Of a stretch of 64,000 bases of DNA, positions 16,851 through 27,775 are shown piece by piece. A program made the translations under genes and the position numbers. This stretch comes from Lysobacter panacisoli. Its GTDB lineage: Bacteria; Pseudomonadota; Gammaproteobacteria; Xanthomonadales; Xanthomonadaceae. Where the stretch lies: assembly GCF_009765165.1 (NCBI RefSeq), contig NZ_VLNU01000001.1, positions 1,302,001 to 1,366,000 of the forward strand, written 5' to 3'. Position 1 is the first letter of the stretch, and every line of letters begins with the position of its first letter. Under the pieces are notes generated by a model. That model saw only the letters and a program-made list of their open reading frames with translations. It was not told where the DNA came from and did no database searches.

Positions 16851-17711
16851 TCACGAAACCGAACGACCGGCGATGCGCCTTCGCAGGCGTCCCAGCGCCG
16901 CATCGGCGTACTTCTTCAAGGCTTTCCGATCGACATTGCTGAATGGGGAATCCTCACCACAGTGCGCCAGCAGCAGGCTCAGGTCCTGCGCCTCGCCCAG
17001 GCGTTCGGCGGTGCGCTTGTCGAACGCATCCGGCGCGTCGTGCACCGGCAGGCCGATGGCCGTGAGCGCATGGCGTTGTTGCGAGGCTCGACGCGCGCGG
17101 CGTCGCCAGCGGTGCCAGTCGCGGTCGTCGCCGGTGCGCTGCGCGCGTTCGCGCGCCTTGTGCACGCGGACGTCGGCGTCGGCGATGGCCATGCGCATGG
17201 CGCTCGCACTGACGCGCTCCCACGCGAGCGCGGGCAGCGCCGCGCGCACCACCGCGATCAGCGACCGACGTCGCTCCATCGCCGGATCCACCAACAGCGC
17301 CGCCGCGCCGGTCGCGTCGCGCGCGGCGACCGCGGCGGCGTGCGCGCGTTCGAGCAGTTCGCCGCTGGCCTGCGAACGCTTGCGCTTGCGCAGGCGTTCG
17401 ATGGTTTCGACCAGCGCATGCGCGTCGCGCAGCGCGGACATGCCTTCATTGAGCCGGCGCAGTTCGCGGTCGAGCAGCGCTTCGCCGGGACCGAGGATGC
17501 CGTCGCCCAGTGCGAGCATCGAACGCACGCGGCGCAGCGACTTGCGGGCACGGTGCACGCCCTCGTGCAGGTCGGCATCGGCCAGCGCGGTGCTGGCGGC
17601 GTCGAGTTCGTCCAGCGCATGCAGGCCCAGCGCCGCGCCGGGCGAGATGCCCGTCACGGGGTCGGTCGCTGCGGCCTCGGCGGGCTTGCCCATCGTGGGT
17701 GGCGATCCCAT
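16851..17711 (-). CDS. CHAD-domain protein
   Basis: Predicted 286 residues, nearly all helical and rich in Arg, His and Lys. It has the conserved CHAD patterns [28 protein letters not shown] and [23 protein letters not shown] domains bind inorganic polyphosphate, and many occur near polyphosphate or nucleotide metabolism genes. No CYTH domain is attached. Start could be 17711 (MGSPPT) or 17693 (MGKPAE). It is divergent from mutM with only 34 bases between start codons, so the two promoters must overlap. Confidence 0.8.
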   Translation of the reverse strand: MGSPPTMGKPAEAAATDPVTGISPGAALGLHALDELDAASTALADADLHEGVHRARKSLRRVRSMLALGDGILGPGEALLDRELRRLNEGMSALRDAHALVETIERLRKRKRSQASGELLERAHAAAVAARDATGAAALLVDPAMERRRSLIAVVRAALPALAWERVSASAMRMAIADADVRVHKARERAQRTGDDRDWHRWRRRARRASQQRHALTAIGLPVHDAPDAFDKRTAERLGEAQDLSLLLAHCGEDSPFSNVDRKALKKYADAALGRLRRRIAGRSVS

Positions 17712-17745
17712 CTGGTGCGGACGATCGAATAGTACGCTGGCCCCC

Positions 17746-18570
17746 ATGCCCGAGCTGCCCGAAGTCGAAACCACCCGTCGCGGCCTGGCGCCGCACGTCG
17801 AAGGCCGCCGCGTGATCGGGGTGACTCTGCGCCGGCCCGACCTGCGCTGGCCGATCCCGGAGGAGATCACCCGCGACCTGCCCGGCCAGCGGATCGACGC
17901 CGTCCGGCGGCGGGCGAAGTACCTCCTCCTGGACACCGCCGTCGGCAGCGCCCTGCTCCACCTGGGCATGTCGGGCAGCCTGCGGGTGATCCCGGCCGAC
18001 ACGCCGCTGCGCGCACACGACCACGTCGATATCGCCCTGGAAGGCGGCGGCAAGGCCGGACGCGTGCTGCGCTTCAACGACCCGCGCCGGTTCGGCTGCC
18101 TGCTGTGGCAGGCACCGGGGGAAACCCACGAGCTGCTCGCCGACCTCGGCCCGGAACCGCTGGCGGACGACTTCGACGGCGACTATCTGTTCGCGATGAG
18201 CCGCGGTCGCAGCGCGCCGGTGAAGACGTTCCTGATGGACCAGCGCGTGGTGGTCGGGGTGGGCAACATCTACGTGGCCGAGGCGCTGTTCGCGGCCGGA
18301 GTATCGCCGTTGCGGGCGGCGGGCAAGGTCTCGCGTGAGCGCTACCGCCAGCTGGCACAGGAGATCCGCCGCATCCTCGGTCACGCGATCCAGCGTGGCG
18401 GCACCACGCTGCGCGACTTCATCGCTCCGGACGGGGCGCCGGGGTATTTCGAGCAGGAACTGTCGGCCTACGGGCGGGGCGGCGAACCCTGCCCCCGTTG
18501 CGGTCGGCCGCTGAAGCAGGCGTCGATCGGCCAGCGCACCACGGTCTGGTGCGGGCATTGCCAGCGGTAA
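17746..18570 (+). CDS. mutM: Formamidopyrimidine-DNA glycosylase
   Basis: Predicted 274 residues, family length. The N-terminus [13 protein letters not shown] supplies the catalytic Pro2 and Glu3 after Met removal. Other family signs are [10 protein letters not shown], a helix-two-turn-helix region near [13 protein letters not shown] and the C-terminal zinc finger [11 protein letters not shown]...CGHCQR. It removes 8-oxoguanine and related lesions in base excision repair. The ATG at 17746 is fixed by the catalytic N-terminus. It is divergent from the CHAD gene and upstream of the ECF sigma gene. Confidence 0.97.
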   Translation: MPELPEVETTRRGLAPHVEGRRVIGVTLRRPDLRWPIPEEITRDLPGQRIDAVRRRAKYLLLDTAVGSALLHLGMSGSLRVIPADTPLRAHDHVDIALEGGGKAGRVLRFNDPRRFGCLLWQAPGETHELLADLGPEPLADDFDGDYLFAMSRGRSAPVKTFLMDQRVVVGVGNIYVAEALFAAGVSPLRAAGKVSRERYRQLAQEIRRILGHAIQRGGTTLRDFIAPDGAPGYFEQELSAYGRGGEPCPRCGRPLKQASIGQRTTVWCGHCQR

Positions 18571-18573
18571 ATG

Positions 18574-18587
18574 TCAGAAATTTCTGA
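18574..18587. promoter_or_regulatory. 14-base perfect palindrome upstream of the ECF sigma gene
   Basis: TCAGAAATTTCTGA is perfectly self-complementary and unusually AT-rich for this window. It lies 3 bases after the mutM stop and about 70 bases before the probable transcription start of the ECF sigma gene. Operators of dimeric repressors or activators look like this, but no specific family can be assigned. Confidence 0.4.
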
Positions 18588-18644
18588 AGCTCGTACGCGT
18601 TGCTTTCCGATGCGCCTTTTTCGGGGTTGACGTCACAAAAGCGG

Positions 18645-18650
18645 TATAGT
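18645..18650 (+). promoter_or_regulatory. Probable -10 element of the ECF sigma gene
   Basis: TATAGT lies 27 bases before the chosen start codon. TTGACG at 18627-18632 is only 12 bases upstream, too close for a normal sigma-70 pair, so only the -10 is called. Confidence 0.4.
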
Positions 18651-18676
18651 CCCGACCACTGCGCATGGGGTCGCCA

Positions 18677-19237
18677 ATGTCCGAAACCGCGGATATCACC
18701 TTGCTGCTCGACGCCGCACGCGACGGAGATCGCGGTGCGCTCGACCGCGTGCTCGCCACGCTGTACCAGGAGCTGCACACGATGGCGCGGCGCCAGCTGG
18801 CCGGCCAGCATGGGCAGACCCTGGACGCCACCGCGCTGGTGCACGAGGCCTACCTCAAGCTGATCGGACGGCGCGAAGCGCAGTTCGACGATCGCGCGCA
18901 CTTCTTCGCCTACGCCGCCTCGGCGATGCGCAGCGTCGTGGTCGACTACGCGCGCCAGCGCCTGGCGCAGAAGCGCGGCGGCGACTTGCACCGCGTCACC
19001 GAATTGCCCGACGACGTCGAAGGCGGCCTGCGCCTGGACGAGGACACGCTCGGCCTGGACACGGCGCTGACCAAGCTCGCCGCGGTCGATCCGCGCCTGG
19101 CCCAGGTGGTGGAGCTGCGCTATTTCGCCGGATTGTCGGAGCTGGAGATCGCCGCCCTGTTGGAGCGTTCCGAGCGCAGCATCCGCCGCGACTGGCAGAA
19201 GGCGCGGCTGTTCCTGCTGGCCTCGCTGAAGGAGTGA
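18677..19237 (+). CDS. ECF-type RNA polymerase sigma factor (TIGR02999-like)
   Basis: Predicted 186 residues. Region 2 contains ATALVHEAYLKLIG and ARHFFAYAASAMRSVVVDYARQ-type sequence; region 4 contains VVELRYFAGLSELEIAALLE and SERSIRRDWQKARLFLL. It lacks the long sigma-70 regions 1 and 3, as ECF factors do. Members of this subgroup commonly sit beside a Ser/Thr protein kinase, as here, rather than a classical anti-sigma gene. The ATG at 18677 is preferred over 18665 because GGGG lies 6-7 bases upstream. It forms a two-gene unit with the kinase 82 bases downstream. Confidence 0.88.
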   Translation: MSETADITLLLDAARDGDRGALDRVLATLYQELHTMARRQLAGQHGQTLDATALVHEAYLKLIGRREAQFDDRAHFFAYAASAMRSVVVDYARQRLAQKRGGDLHRVTELPDDVEGGLRLDEDTLGLDTALTKLAAVDPRLAQVVELRYFAGLSELEIAALLERSERSIRRDWQKARLFLLASLKE

Positions 19238-19242
19238 GCGCA

Positions 19243-19294
19243 GGGAAGTGAGAGGTGAGCGATGACAGGCTCACGTCCGCCCGGCTCGCTTCCC
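19243..19294 (+). other. Two-tier hairpin between the ECF sigma gene and its kinase
   Basis: In RNA, GGGAAGTGAG (19243-19252) pairs with CTCGCTTCCC (19285-19294), with one G-U pair. Inside it GTGAGC (19255-19260) pairs with GCTCAC (19269-19274) over an 8-base loop. No T-run follows. It fills most of the 82-base gap and ends 25 bases before the kinase start, so it could set the sigma-to-kinase ratio by affecting mRNA stability or partial termination. Function is inferred. Confidence 0.45.
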
Positions 19295-19319
19295 ACTCTT
19301 TCCTACGCACTCCTGCCAC

Positions 19320-22147
<2,828 letters not shown>

Positions 22148-22151
<4 letters not shown>

Positions 22152-22771
22152 CCCAGCGGGAGCGGCGGCTGCGAGGGTTCGATGGTGCCTTCGCCGCGCA
22201 TGACCTTCTTGTATTCGGCGCGCGATACCGAGACGTAACGGTCGTTGCCGCCGATCTCGACCTGCGGGCCTTCACGCACGGCGCGGCCCTGCTCGTCCAC
22301 GCGCACCACCATCGTCGCCTTCTTGCCGGTGTGGCAGATGGTCTTGATCTCGCTGAGTTCGTCCGCCCACGCCAGCAGGTACTGGCTGCCTTCGAACAGT
22401 TCGCCGCGGAAATCGGTGCGCAGGCCGTAGCACAGCACCGGGATGCGCAACGAATCGACCACTTCACTCAGCTGCCACACCTGCGCTTTCGTCAGGAACT
22501 GCGCTTCGTCGACCAGCACGCAGTTCAGCGCGCCGCTGCGCGCGATGTCGCGGTGGACGATCGCTTCCAGGTCGTCCTCGCGTTCGAAGGCGATGCCGTC
22601 GGCGCGCAGGCCGATGCGCGAGGCGACGGTGCCCGAGCCGGCGCGATCGTCCAGGCGCGGGGTCAGGATCGCCACGCGCATGCCGCGCTCGCGATAGTTG
22701 TGCGCCGACTGCAACAGCGTCGTGGTCTTGCCGGCGTTCATCGCCGAATAATAGAAATAGAGCTTTGCCAT
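22148..22771 (-). CDS. tdk: Thymidine kinase
   Basis: A 207-residue type II thymidine kinase of the pyrimidine salvage pathway, phosphorylating thymidine with ATP. The Walker A region is [13 protein letters not shown] and the second motif is [13 protein letters not shown]. The substrate-lid region [20 protein letters not shown] is also typical, as is [10 protein letters not shown]. It lies 9 bases downstream of the methylglyoxal synthase-like gene on the same strand, so the two are probably cotranscribed, and it ends in a 4-base overlap with the kinase gene on the other strand. Confidence 0.95.
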
Positions 22772-22780
22772 GCGCCCAGT

Positions 22781-23686
22781 TTAAACGGTCGCGGCGCGCT
22801 CGCTGCCTTGCGCGATGCGTTGCGCGCGGGCTTTCGCCGCCGTGGCCCAGCGCTGCGCCATCGCCGGCGAGGTTATGCACACCGCGTCGAAAGTCACCGT
22901 GGTGACGGCGCGTTCGAGCAACTGGATGTCGGCTTCGTGCTGGCGCGCGACATGCGGGTCCTCGAAGAAGATCGCGCGCTGGCACTGGCGCTCCAGCACC
23001 AGGTCGGCGATCTGCGCATCGCCACCCATCGGGCCGCTCTCGAAACGATGGGCCCAGGCCTGCCCCTGTGGCCAGCCGCGGCTCCAGGCCAGCTCGTTGA
23101 GGCGCAGGCCGGTGGTGCCGGTAGCGACGCGGCGCGAAAAGCGCGAGAGCAGGTCGAAATGCTCGGCGGCGTAGGCCAGCATCTGCGGCTTCATCGCGTC
23201 GTGCGCGATCAGCGCCAGCGTCTGCGATTCGAAGGCGTGCAGTACGTCCACGCCCGGGTCCGGTGCGAGCCCTGCGTGGATGCGTTCGACCTCGATCCAG
23301 TCGCGTGCCGAAGCGACGGTCGAAATGAACGGCTTGCCGTGGATCACGCACTGGCGCTTGAGTGCCACCGCTTCCGGAAACACCGAAGACGGATCGACCG
23401 GATCGATCAGATAGATCGCGCCATCGAGCGTGCGCTCCGCGCTGCCCAGGCCGACGACTTCGGCGACCAGCTTCATCAGTCCGCCCTCGCGTCCGTACGG
23501 ATAGCGGCGCAGGCCGGTGTAGCCGGCCAGCATGCCGGCCGCGGCGATCGCATCGAACGTGCGTCCGACGGTGTGCAGCTCGATGCCCAGCTCGCGGATG
23601 CCGGGTTCGCAGGCGCGCAGCCAGCGGAACAGCGCGGCGTCCTGGCTCAGGTGGTGCAGTCGGTTGGCGGCCAGGCCCAGGCGCAT
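22781..23686 (-). CDS. mgsA: Methylglyoxal synthase with an extra N-terminal MGS-like domain
   Basis: A 301-residue protein, about twice the usual 130-155 residues. The C-terminal half (about 150-285) keeps the catalytic set known from E. coli MgsA: AHD at 161-163 with K166, ATGTTG at 188-193, SGPMGGD ending at D223, and H250 in RQHEAD. So it should convert dihydroxyacetone phosphate to methylglyoxal and phosphate. The N-terminal half (about 1-130) shows the same order of segments (LHTVGRTFDAI, GREGGLMKLVAEVV, LDGAIYLIDPVDPSSVFPEA) but lacks the catalytic Asp and His pair, suggesting a degenerate duplicate, perhaps regulatory. The duplication is my inference. It precedes tdk by 9 bases. Confidence 0.8.
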   Translation of the reverse strand: MRLGLAANRLHHLSQDAALFRWLRACEPGIRELGIELHTVGRTFDAIAAAGMLAGYTGLRRYPYGREGGLMKLVAEVVGLGSAERTLDGAIYLIDPVDPSSVFPEAVALKRQCVIHGKPFISTVASARDWIEVERIHAGLAPDPGVDVLHAFESQTLALIAHDAMKPQMLAYAAEHFDLLSRFSRRVATGTTGLRLNELAWSRGWPQGQAWAHRFESGPMGGDAQIADLVLERQCQRAIFFEDPHVARQHEADIQLLERAVTTVTFDAVCITSPAMAQRWATAAKARAQRIAQGSERAATV

Positions 23687-23750
23687 GGCGGATCCCGTGG
23701 GAGGTGAAGGCGCAGTCTAACCGCGCCGGCGCGCCCGGCTGGATCGTGCG

Positions 23751-24491
23751 TCAGTCGTCCGCGTCGGTCTTCGTCGCCGGCCCGACCTCGACGTTGCCGT
23801 GCTTCCAGATCGCGTCCTCGACGGCCCAGTAATGCTTGGGGTTCAGTCGCCACGACGCATATATCGCGCTCATCTCGACCTGGTCCGCGTCCCCGCCCAT
23901 GCCGCCGGGACCGACGCTCGGCGCGTAGACCTGCAGGCGTCCGTCGTCGTAACCCGTGCGGCTGCCGGTCATGCGGGTACGCGTGTGCAGCATCGCGTCC
24001 GCCAGACGCGGCTTGGCGACCTTGTCGCCGTACTCCGCGTACAGCGCCACGCCGATGCCCTGCGCGCGCTCACGCTGTGCATCGTCGAGTTCGAGCCACA
24101 TCTTCTCGCGCAGGATCACGAAGGTCGGATAGGCGCGCTCGGCGGCGAGGTCGGCCCATGCATAGGCCGTCGCCGGATCGCGCTCCACGCCGACGCCGTG
24201 CCAGTACATCAGGCTGAGTCGATGCTGAGAGTACTTGTCCGCATAACGCGCAGCCTTGCGGAACTGGCGCAGCGCATCGCCCCAGTTGCCATTCACGGCG
24301 CTCTGCGCGGCGTACAGGCGATAGCGCTCGTTGGGCAGCTCGTTGGACTGGCGCGTGCGCTGGTCGAACGAGCGCAGGGTCATGTGGTCGGTGTCGGCGA
24401 GCACCGCCTGGACGGCCTCGGGCGAGGGTTCTTCGGGGCCCGGGCCCGCGGCGAGCGCGGCGGCAAGGGCGAACGTGGCTAGCAGTTCCAT
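23751..24491 (-). CDS. Sel1-like repeat protein, exported
   Basis: Predicted 246 residues with a short signal-like N-terminus (ELLATFALAAALAAGPG). One clear Sel1-type unit is seen, LSLMYWHGVGVERDPATAYA followed by WADLAAERAYPT. Helical segments with GNWGDALRQFRKAARYADKY precede it. Sel1 repeats mediate protein contacts. The C-terminal third has no recognised fold. Start at 24491 is chosen from the signal peptide; a longer frame upstream has Cys/Arg-rich sequence unlike a protein. It is divergent from rep across 164 bases. Confidence 0.65.
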   Translation of the reverse strand: MELLATFALAAALAAGPGPEEPSPEAVQAVLADTDHMTLRSFDQRTRQSNELPNERYRLYAAQSAVNGNWGDALRQFRKAARYADKYSQHRLSLMYWHGVGVERDPATAYAWADLAAERAYPTFVILREKMWLELDDAQRERAQGIGVALYAEYGDKVAKPRLADAMLHTRTRMTGSRTGYDDGRLQVYAPSVGPGGMGGDADQVEMSAIYASWRLNPKHYWAVEDAIWKHGNVEVGPATKTDADD

Positions 24492-24655
24492 ATCGTCTCC
24501 CTTCGATGTCGAACCGGGCGGACAAGCCTGCTCCGGTGCCTGGCGCGGTCTGGTCGCGCGTCGCCGCGAGAATGACCGCGCGCAACACCACGGCGCCAAT
24601 CCCTTGCCGTGGTTACGGCACAATACCCGGCCGCCTCCGCGGCAGCAATCGACGC

Positions 24656-26635
24656 ATGCACGGTCTCAATCCTCCCCAACGCGCCGCCGTCCTCCACACC
24701 GAGGGCCCCCTGCTCGTGCTCGCTGGCGCGGGCAGCGGCAAGACGCGCGTGATCGTGGAGAAGATCGCGCACCTGATCGCCTCCGGCCGCATGCCGGCGC
24801 GCCGCATCGCCGCCATCACCTTCACCAACAAGTCGGCGAAGGAAATGAAGGAGCGCGTCGCCAAGCGCATCAAGGGCGATGCCGCCGAAGGCCTGACCGT
24901 GTGCACCTTCCACGCGCTGGGCCTGAAGTTCCTGCAGATCGACCACGCCAAGGCCGGGTTGCGGCGCGGCTTCTCGGTGTTCGACAGCGACGACAGTACT
25001 TCGCAGATCAAGGACCTGATGCCGCCCGGCAGCAAGCCCGACGCCATCGACGACATGCGCAACCTCATCTCGCGGGCGAAGAACGCGGGCCTGTCGCCGG
25101 AGGAAGCGCTGGCCGTGTCGAAGAGCCCGCGCGAGATGGAAGCGGCGGTGATGTACCAGCGCTACCAGGCGCGGCTGTCGACCTTCAACGCCGTGGACTT
25201 CGACGACCTGATCCGCCTACCGGTGCAGATGCTCGAAGCCGACGAAGGCATGCGCCTGGCGTGGCGCGAGCGCATCGGTTATCTGCTGGTCGACGAGTGC
25301 CAGGACACCAACGACGCGCAGTACCGCCTGCTCAAGGCGCTGGCCGGCGACAAGGGCCTGTTCACCTGCGTGGGCGACGACGACCAGTCGATCTACGCCT
25401 GGCGCGGCGCCAATCCGGACAACCTGCTCAATCTCGGCAAGGACTATCCGAAGCTCGAGATCATCAAGCTCGAACAGAACTACCGCTGCTCCAACCGCGT
25501 GCTGCGCACCGCCAACGCGCTGATCGCGCACAACCCGCACGAGCACCCCAAGACGCTGTGGAGCGACCAGGCCGACGGCGAGCGCATCCGCGTGTGGGAA
25601 TGCCGCGACGGTGCGCACGAGGCGGAGAAGGTCGCGGCCGAGATCCATTTCCTCGCCGCTGCCAAGCAGGCGCCGTGGAGCGATTTCTGCATCCTGTTCC
25701 GCGGCAACCACCAGAGTCGCGCGCTGGAGAAGGCGCTGCAGTTGCTGCGTGTGCCGTACCACCTGAGCGGCGGGACCGCGTTCCTGGAACGCGGCGAAGT
25801 GAAGGATGCGCTGTCGTGGCTTCGCCTGATCGCCAATCCCGACGACGACGCGGCGTTCCTGCGCGCGGTGCAGTCGCCCAAGCGTGAAGTCGGCGCGACC
25901 ACGCTCGCCAAGCTCGCCGAGCTGGCGCAGCACGCACACATGCCGATGTCGCGCGCGGCCGAACAGATCGGCGTACTCAAGCAACTCGCGCCGCGTGCGG
26001 CCAATGCGCTGGACGGCTTCGTCAACATCGTGCGCCACCTGCGCGGCGAAGCCTTCAAGATCAGTCCGGCCGAACTGGTGCGCGTGCTCGCCGATAAGAG
26101 CGGGCTGCTCGCTTCGATCCGTGCGCAGTGCAAGGACGACGCGACCTTCAAGCGCCGCAAGGAGAACCTGGAGGAACTCGCCGACTGGTTCGACGGCGGC
26201 AAGGGCTCGGGCCCGGGCGAACTGGCCGCGCAGCTCGCGCTGCTCTCGCACGCGGACAAGGGCGATGCCGGCAACCAGGTGCGGCTGATGTCGCTGCACG
26301 CGGCCAAGGGCCTGGAGTTCCGCTACGTCTTCATCGTCGGCATGGAAGACGGCACGCTGCCGCACGAGATGGCGCTGGAAGAAGGTTCGCTCGAGGAAGA
26401 ACGCCGCCTGCTCTACGTCGGCATTACCCGTGCGAAGGAACAGCTGTGGCTGTCGCATTCGCGCGAGGCACAGAAGTGGGGCGACAAGCTGCGCCTGCAG
26501 CCGAGCCGGTTCTTCGACGAACTACCCGTCGCGGAGATCCAGCGCGACGGCGCCGATCCGGTCGCCGACGCTGCGCGCAAGCAGGAACGCGCTGCCGCGG
26601 GCTTCGCTGCGATCAAGGCGCTGCTTGGCGAGTGA
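24656..26635 (+). CDS. rep: ATP-dependent DNA helicase Rep
   Basis: Predicted 659 residues, the usual Rep length. UvrD-family helicase motifs are visible in order: Walker A AGAGSGKTRV, TFTNKSAKEMKERV, DECQDTN, DDDQSIYAWRGA, EQNYRCSNR and HAAKGLEFRYVF. Rep is a 3'-5' single-strand translocase that helps replication forks pass protein blocks. The ATG at 24656 (MHGLNPPQRAAV) matches the conserved start; the upstream in-frame extension is unsupported. A REP doublet follows its stop. Confidence 0.95.
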   Translation: MHGLNPPQRAAVLHTEGPLLVLAGAGSGKTRVIVEKIAHLIASGRMPARRIAAITFTNKSAKEMKERVAKRIKGDAAEGLTVCTFHALGLKFLQIDHAKAGLRRGFSVFDSDDSTSQIKDLMPPGSKPDAIDDMRNLISRAKNAGLSPEEALAVSKSPREMEAAVMYQRYQARLSTFNAVDFDDLIRLPVQMLEADEGMRLAWRERIGYLLVDECQDTNDAQYRLLKALAGDKGLFTCVGDDDQSIYAWRGANPDNLLNLGKDYPKLEIIKLEQNYRCSNRVLRTANALIAHNPHEHPKTLWSDQADGERIRVWECRDGAHEAEKVAAEIHFLAAAKQAPWSDFCILFRGNHQSRALEKALQLLRVPYHLSGGTAFLERGEVKDALSWLRLIANPDDDAAFLRAVQSPKREVGATTLAKLAELAQHAHMPMSRAAEQIGVLKQLAPRAANALDGFVNIVRHLRGEAFKISPAELVRVLADKSGLLASIRAQCKDDATFKRRKENLEELADWFDGGKGSGPGELAAQLALLSHADKGDAGNQVRLMSLHAAKGLEFRYVFIVGMEDGTLPHEMALEEGSLEEERRLLYVGITRAKEQLWLSHSREAQKWGDKLRLQPSRFFDELPVAEIQRDGADPVADAARKQERAAAGFAAIKALLGE

Positions 26636-26664
26636 AGCAGGCACGGCTGCGCCTGCCTCCTGAC

Positions 26665-26763
26665 GTCATCCCCGCGAAGGCGGGGATCCATCACTCCAAC
26701 GTGTCACGCGATACGAAAGATTGATGCGCCTGACAGTTGGATCCCCGCCTTCGCGGGGATGAT
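26665..26763. repeat. REP-like palindrome doublet, second copy
   Basis: GTCATCCCCGC, GAAG loop, GCGGGGATCCA at 26665-26690 faces TTGGATCCCCGC, CTTC loop, GCGGGGATGA at 26738-26763. The two are almost exact reverse complements with a 47-base spacer. The doublet belongs to the same family as 4131-4228, in the same head-on arrangement. It lies between rep and the VOC gene and may end the rep transcript. Confidence 0.9.
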
Positions 26764-26817
26764 CGCCTCGAAGCGACGCCCACTTGAACCGGCGTGCATC
26801 GAATGGAGAATGCAACG

Positions 26818-27207
26818 ATGAACCTCCAGCGCATCCACCACGTCGCGATCATCGCGTCCGACTACGAACGATCGAAGCGGTTCTACACGCAGGTGCTCGG
26901 CCTGCGCGTCGTCGCGGAGGTGTATCGGGAGACGCGCGATTCGTGGAAGCTCGACCTCGCGCTGCCGGACGGCACGCAGCTGGAGCTGTTCTCGTTCCCC
27001 TCGGCGCCGCCGCGGCCGTCGTATCCGGAAGCCTGCGGCCTGCGCCACCTCGCGTTCGAAGTCGCCGATGTGGTTGCGTCGGCGCGCGAACTGGAAGCGC
27101 AGGGCATCGCGGTGGAACCGGTGCGCATCGACGAGTACACCGGCCGGCGCTTCACCTTCTTCGCCGATCCAGACGATCTGCCGATCGAATTCTACGAGGC
27201 GCCATGA
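26818..27207 (+). CDS. VOC-family glyoxalase-like protein, GloA2/YaeR type
   Basis: A 129-residue single-domain VOC protein. Hallmarks are the opening IHHVAIIASDYERSKRFY, LELFSFPSAPPRPSYPEA, GLRHLAFEVADV and the closing FFADPDDLPIEFYE with its metal-ligand Glu. This pattern marks the SMU1112c/YaeR group, related to glyoxalase I; the true substrate is unknown. The ATG at 26818 is chosen because GGAGA lies 8 bases upstream. It overlaps the following GNAT gene by an ATGA, so the two are translationally coupled. Confidence 0.85.
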   Translation: MNLQRIHHVAIIASDYERSKRFYTQVLGLRVVAEVYRETRDSWKLDLALPDGTQLELFSFPSAPPRPSYPEACGLRHLAFEVADVVASARELEAQGIAVEPVRIDEYTGRRFTFFADPDDLPIEFYEAP

Positions 27208-27695
27208 GCTTCGCCCTCCATCCCGCGCAGGCCGGCGACCACGCGCGCATCCTCGCGCTCAACCTCGAATCGGAAGAGATGCTGAGCCCGATGGACGCAG
27301 CGCGACTGCGCGAACTCGATGCGCAGTCCGCGTACCACCGCGTCGTCGTCGAAGGCGATGAGGTGGTGGCGTTCCTGCTCGCGTTCCGCGAAGGCGCGGC
27401 TTACGACAGCCCCAATTACGTGTGGTTCGCGCAGCGCTATCCGCGCTTCCTCTACATCGACCGCGTGGTGGTCGCGTCCACGCACCAGGGCCGCAAGCTC
27501 GGTGCGATGCTCTACCGCGACCTGTTCGATTTCGCGCGTGCGCACGGTGTCGGCGTGGTGACGTGCGAGTACTACACGCAGCCGCCGAACGAGGCCTCGC
27601 GCCGTTTCCATGCGGGGTTCGGTTTCCGCGAAGTCGGCTCGCAATGGGTCGCGGACGGTCGCAAGCAGGTGTCGCTGCAGGTGGCCGACGCCTGA
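27204..27695 (+). CDS. GNAT-family N-acetyltransferase
   Basis: A 163-residue acetyltransferase. The acetyl-CoA binding motif A is seen as IDRVVVASTHQGRKLGAMLY, followed by EYYTQPPNEASRRFHAGFGF, the usual motif B region with RFHAGFGFREVG. Its acceptor is unknown. It begins inside the stop codon of the VOC gene (ATGA), so the two act as a pair. A possible promoter for the next gene (TAAACT at 27740-27745) follows. Confidence 0.85.
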   Translation: MSFALHPAQAGDHARILALNLESEEMLSPMDAARLRELDAQSAYHRVVVEGDEVVAFLLAFREGAAYDSPNYVWFAQRYPRFLYIDRVVVASTHQGRKLGAMLYRDLFDFARAHGVGVVTCEYYTQPPNEASRRFHAGFGFREVGSQWVADGRKQVSLQVADA

Positions 27696-27775
27696 CAGCG
27701 CAGCGCGCGCGGCGCAACGGAAGTGCCATCGACGTGGGCTAAACTCACGCGTCTTCCTGCCGCCCGTGGATCGCA

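Noticed and set aside
18627..18650. TTGACG with TATAGT as a complete sigma-70 promoter for the ECF gene
   Set aside because: The spacer is 12 bases, far below the usual 16-18; only the -10 is kept as a low-confidence call.
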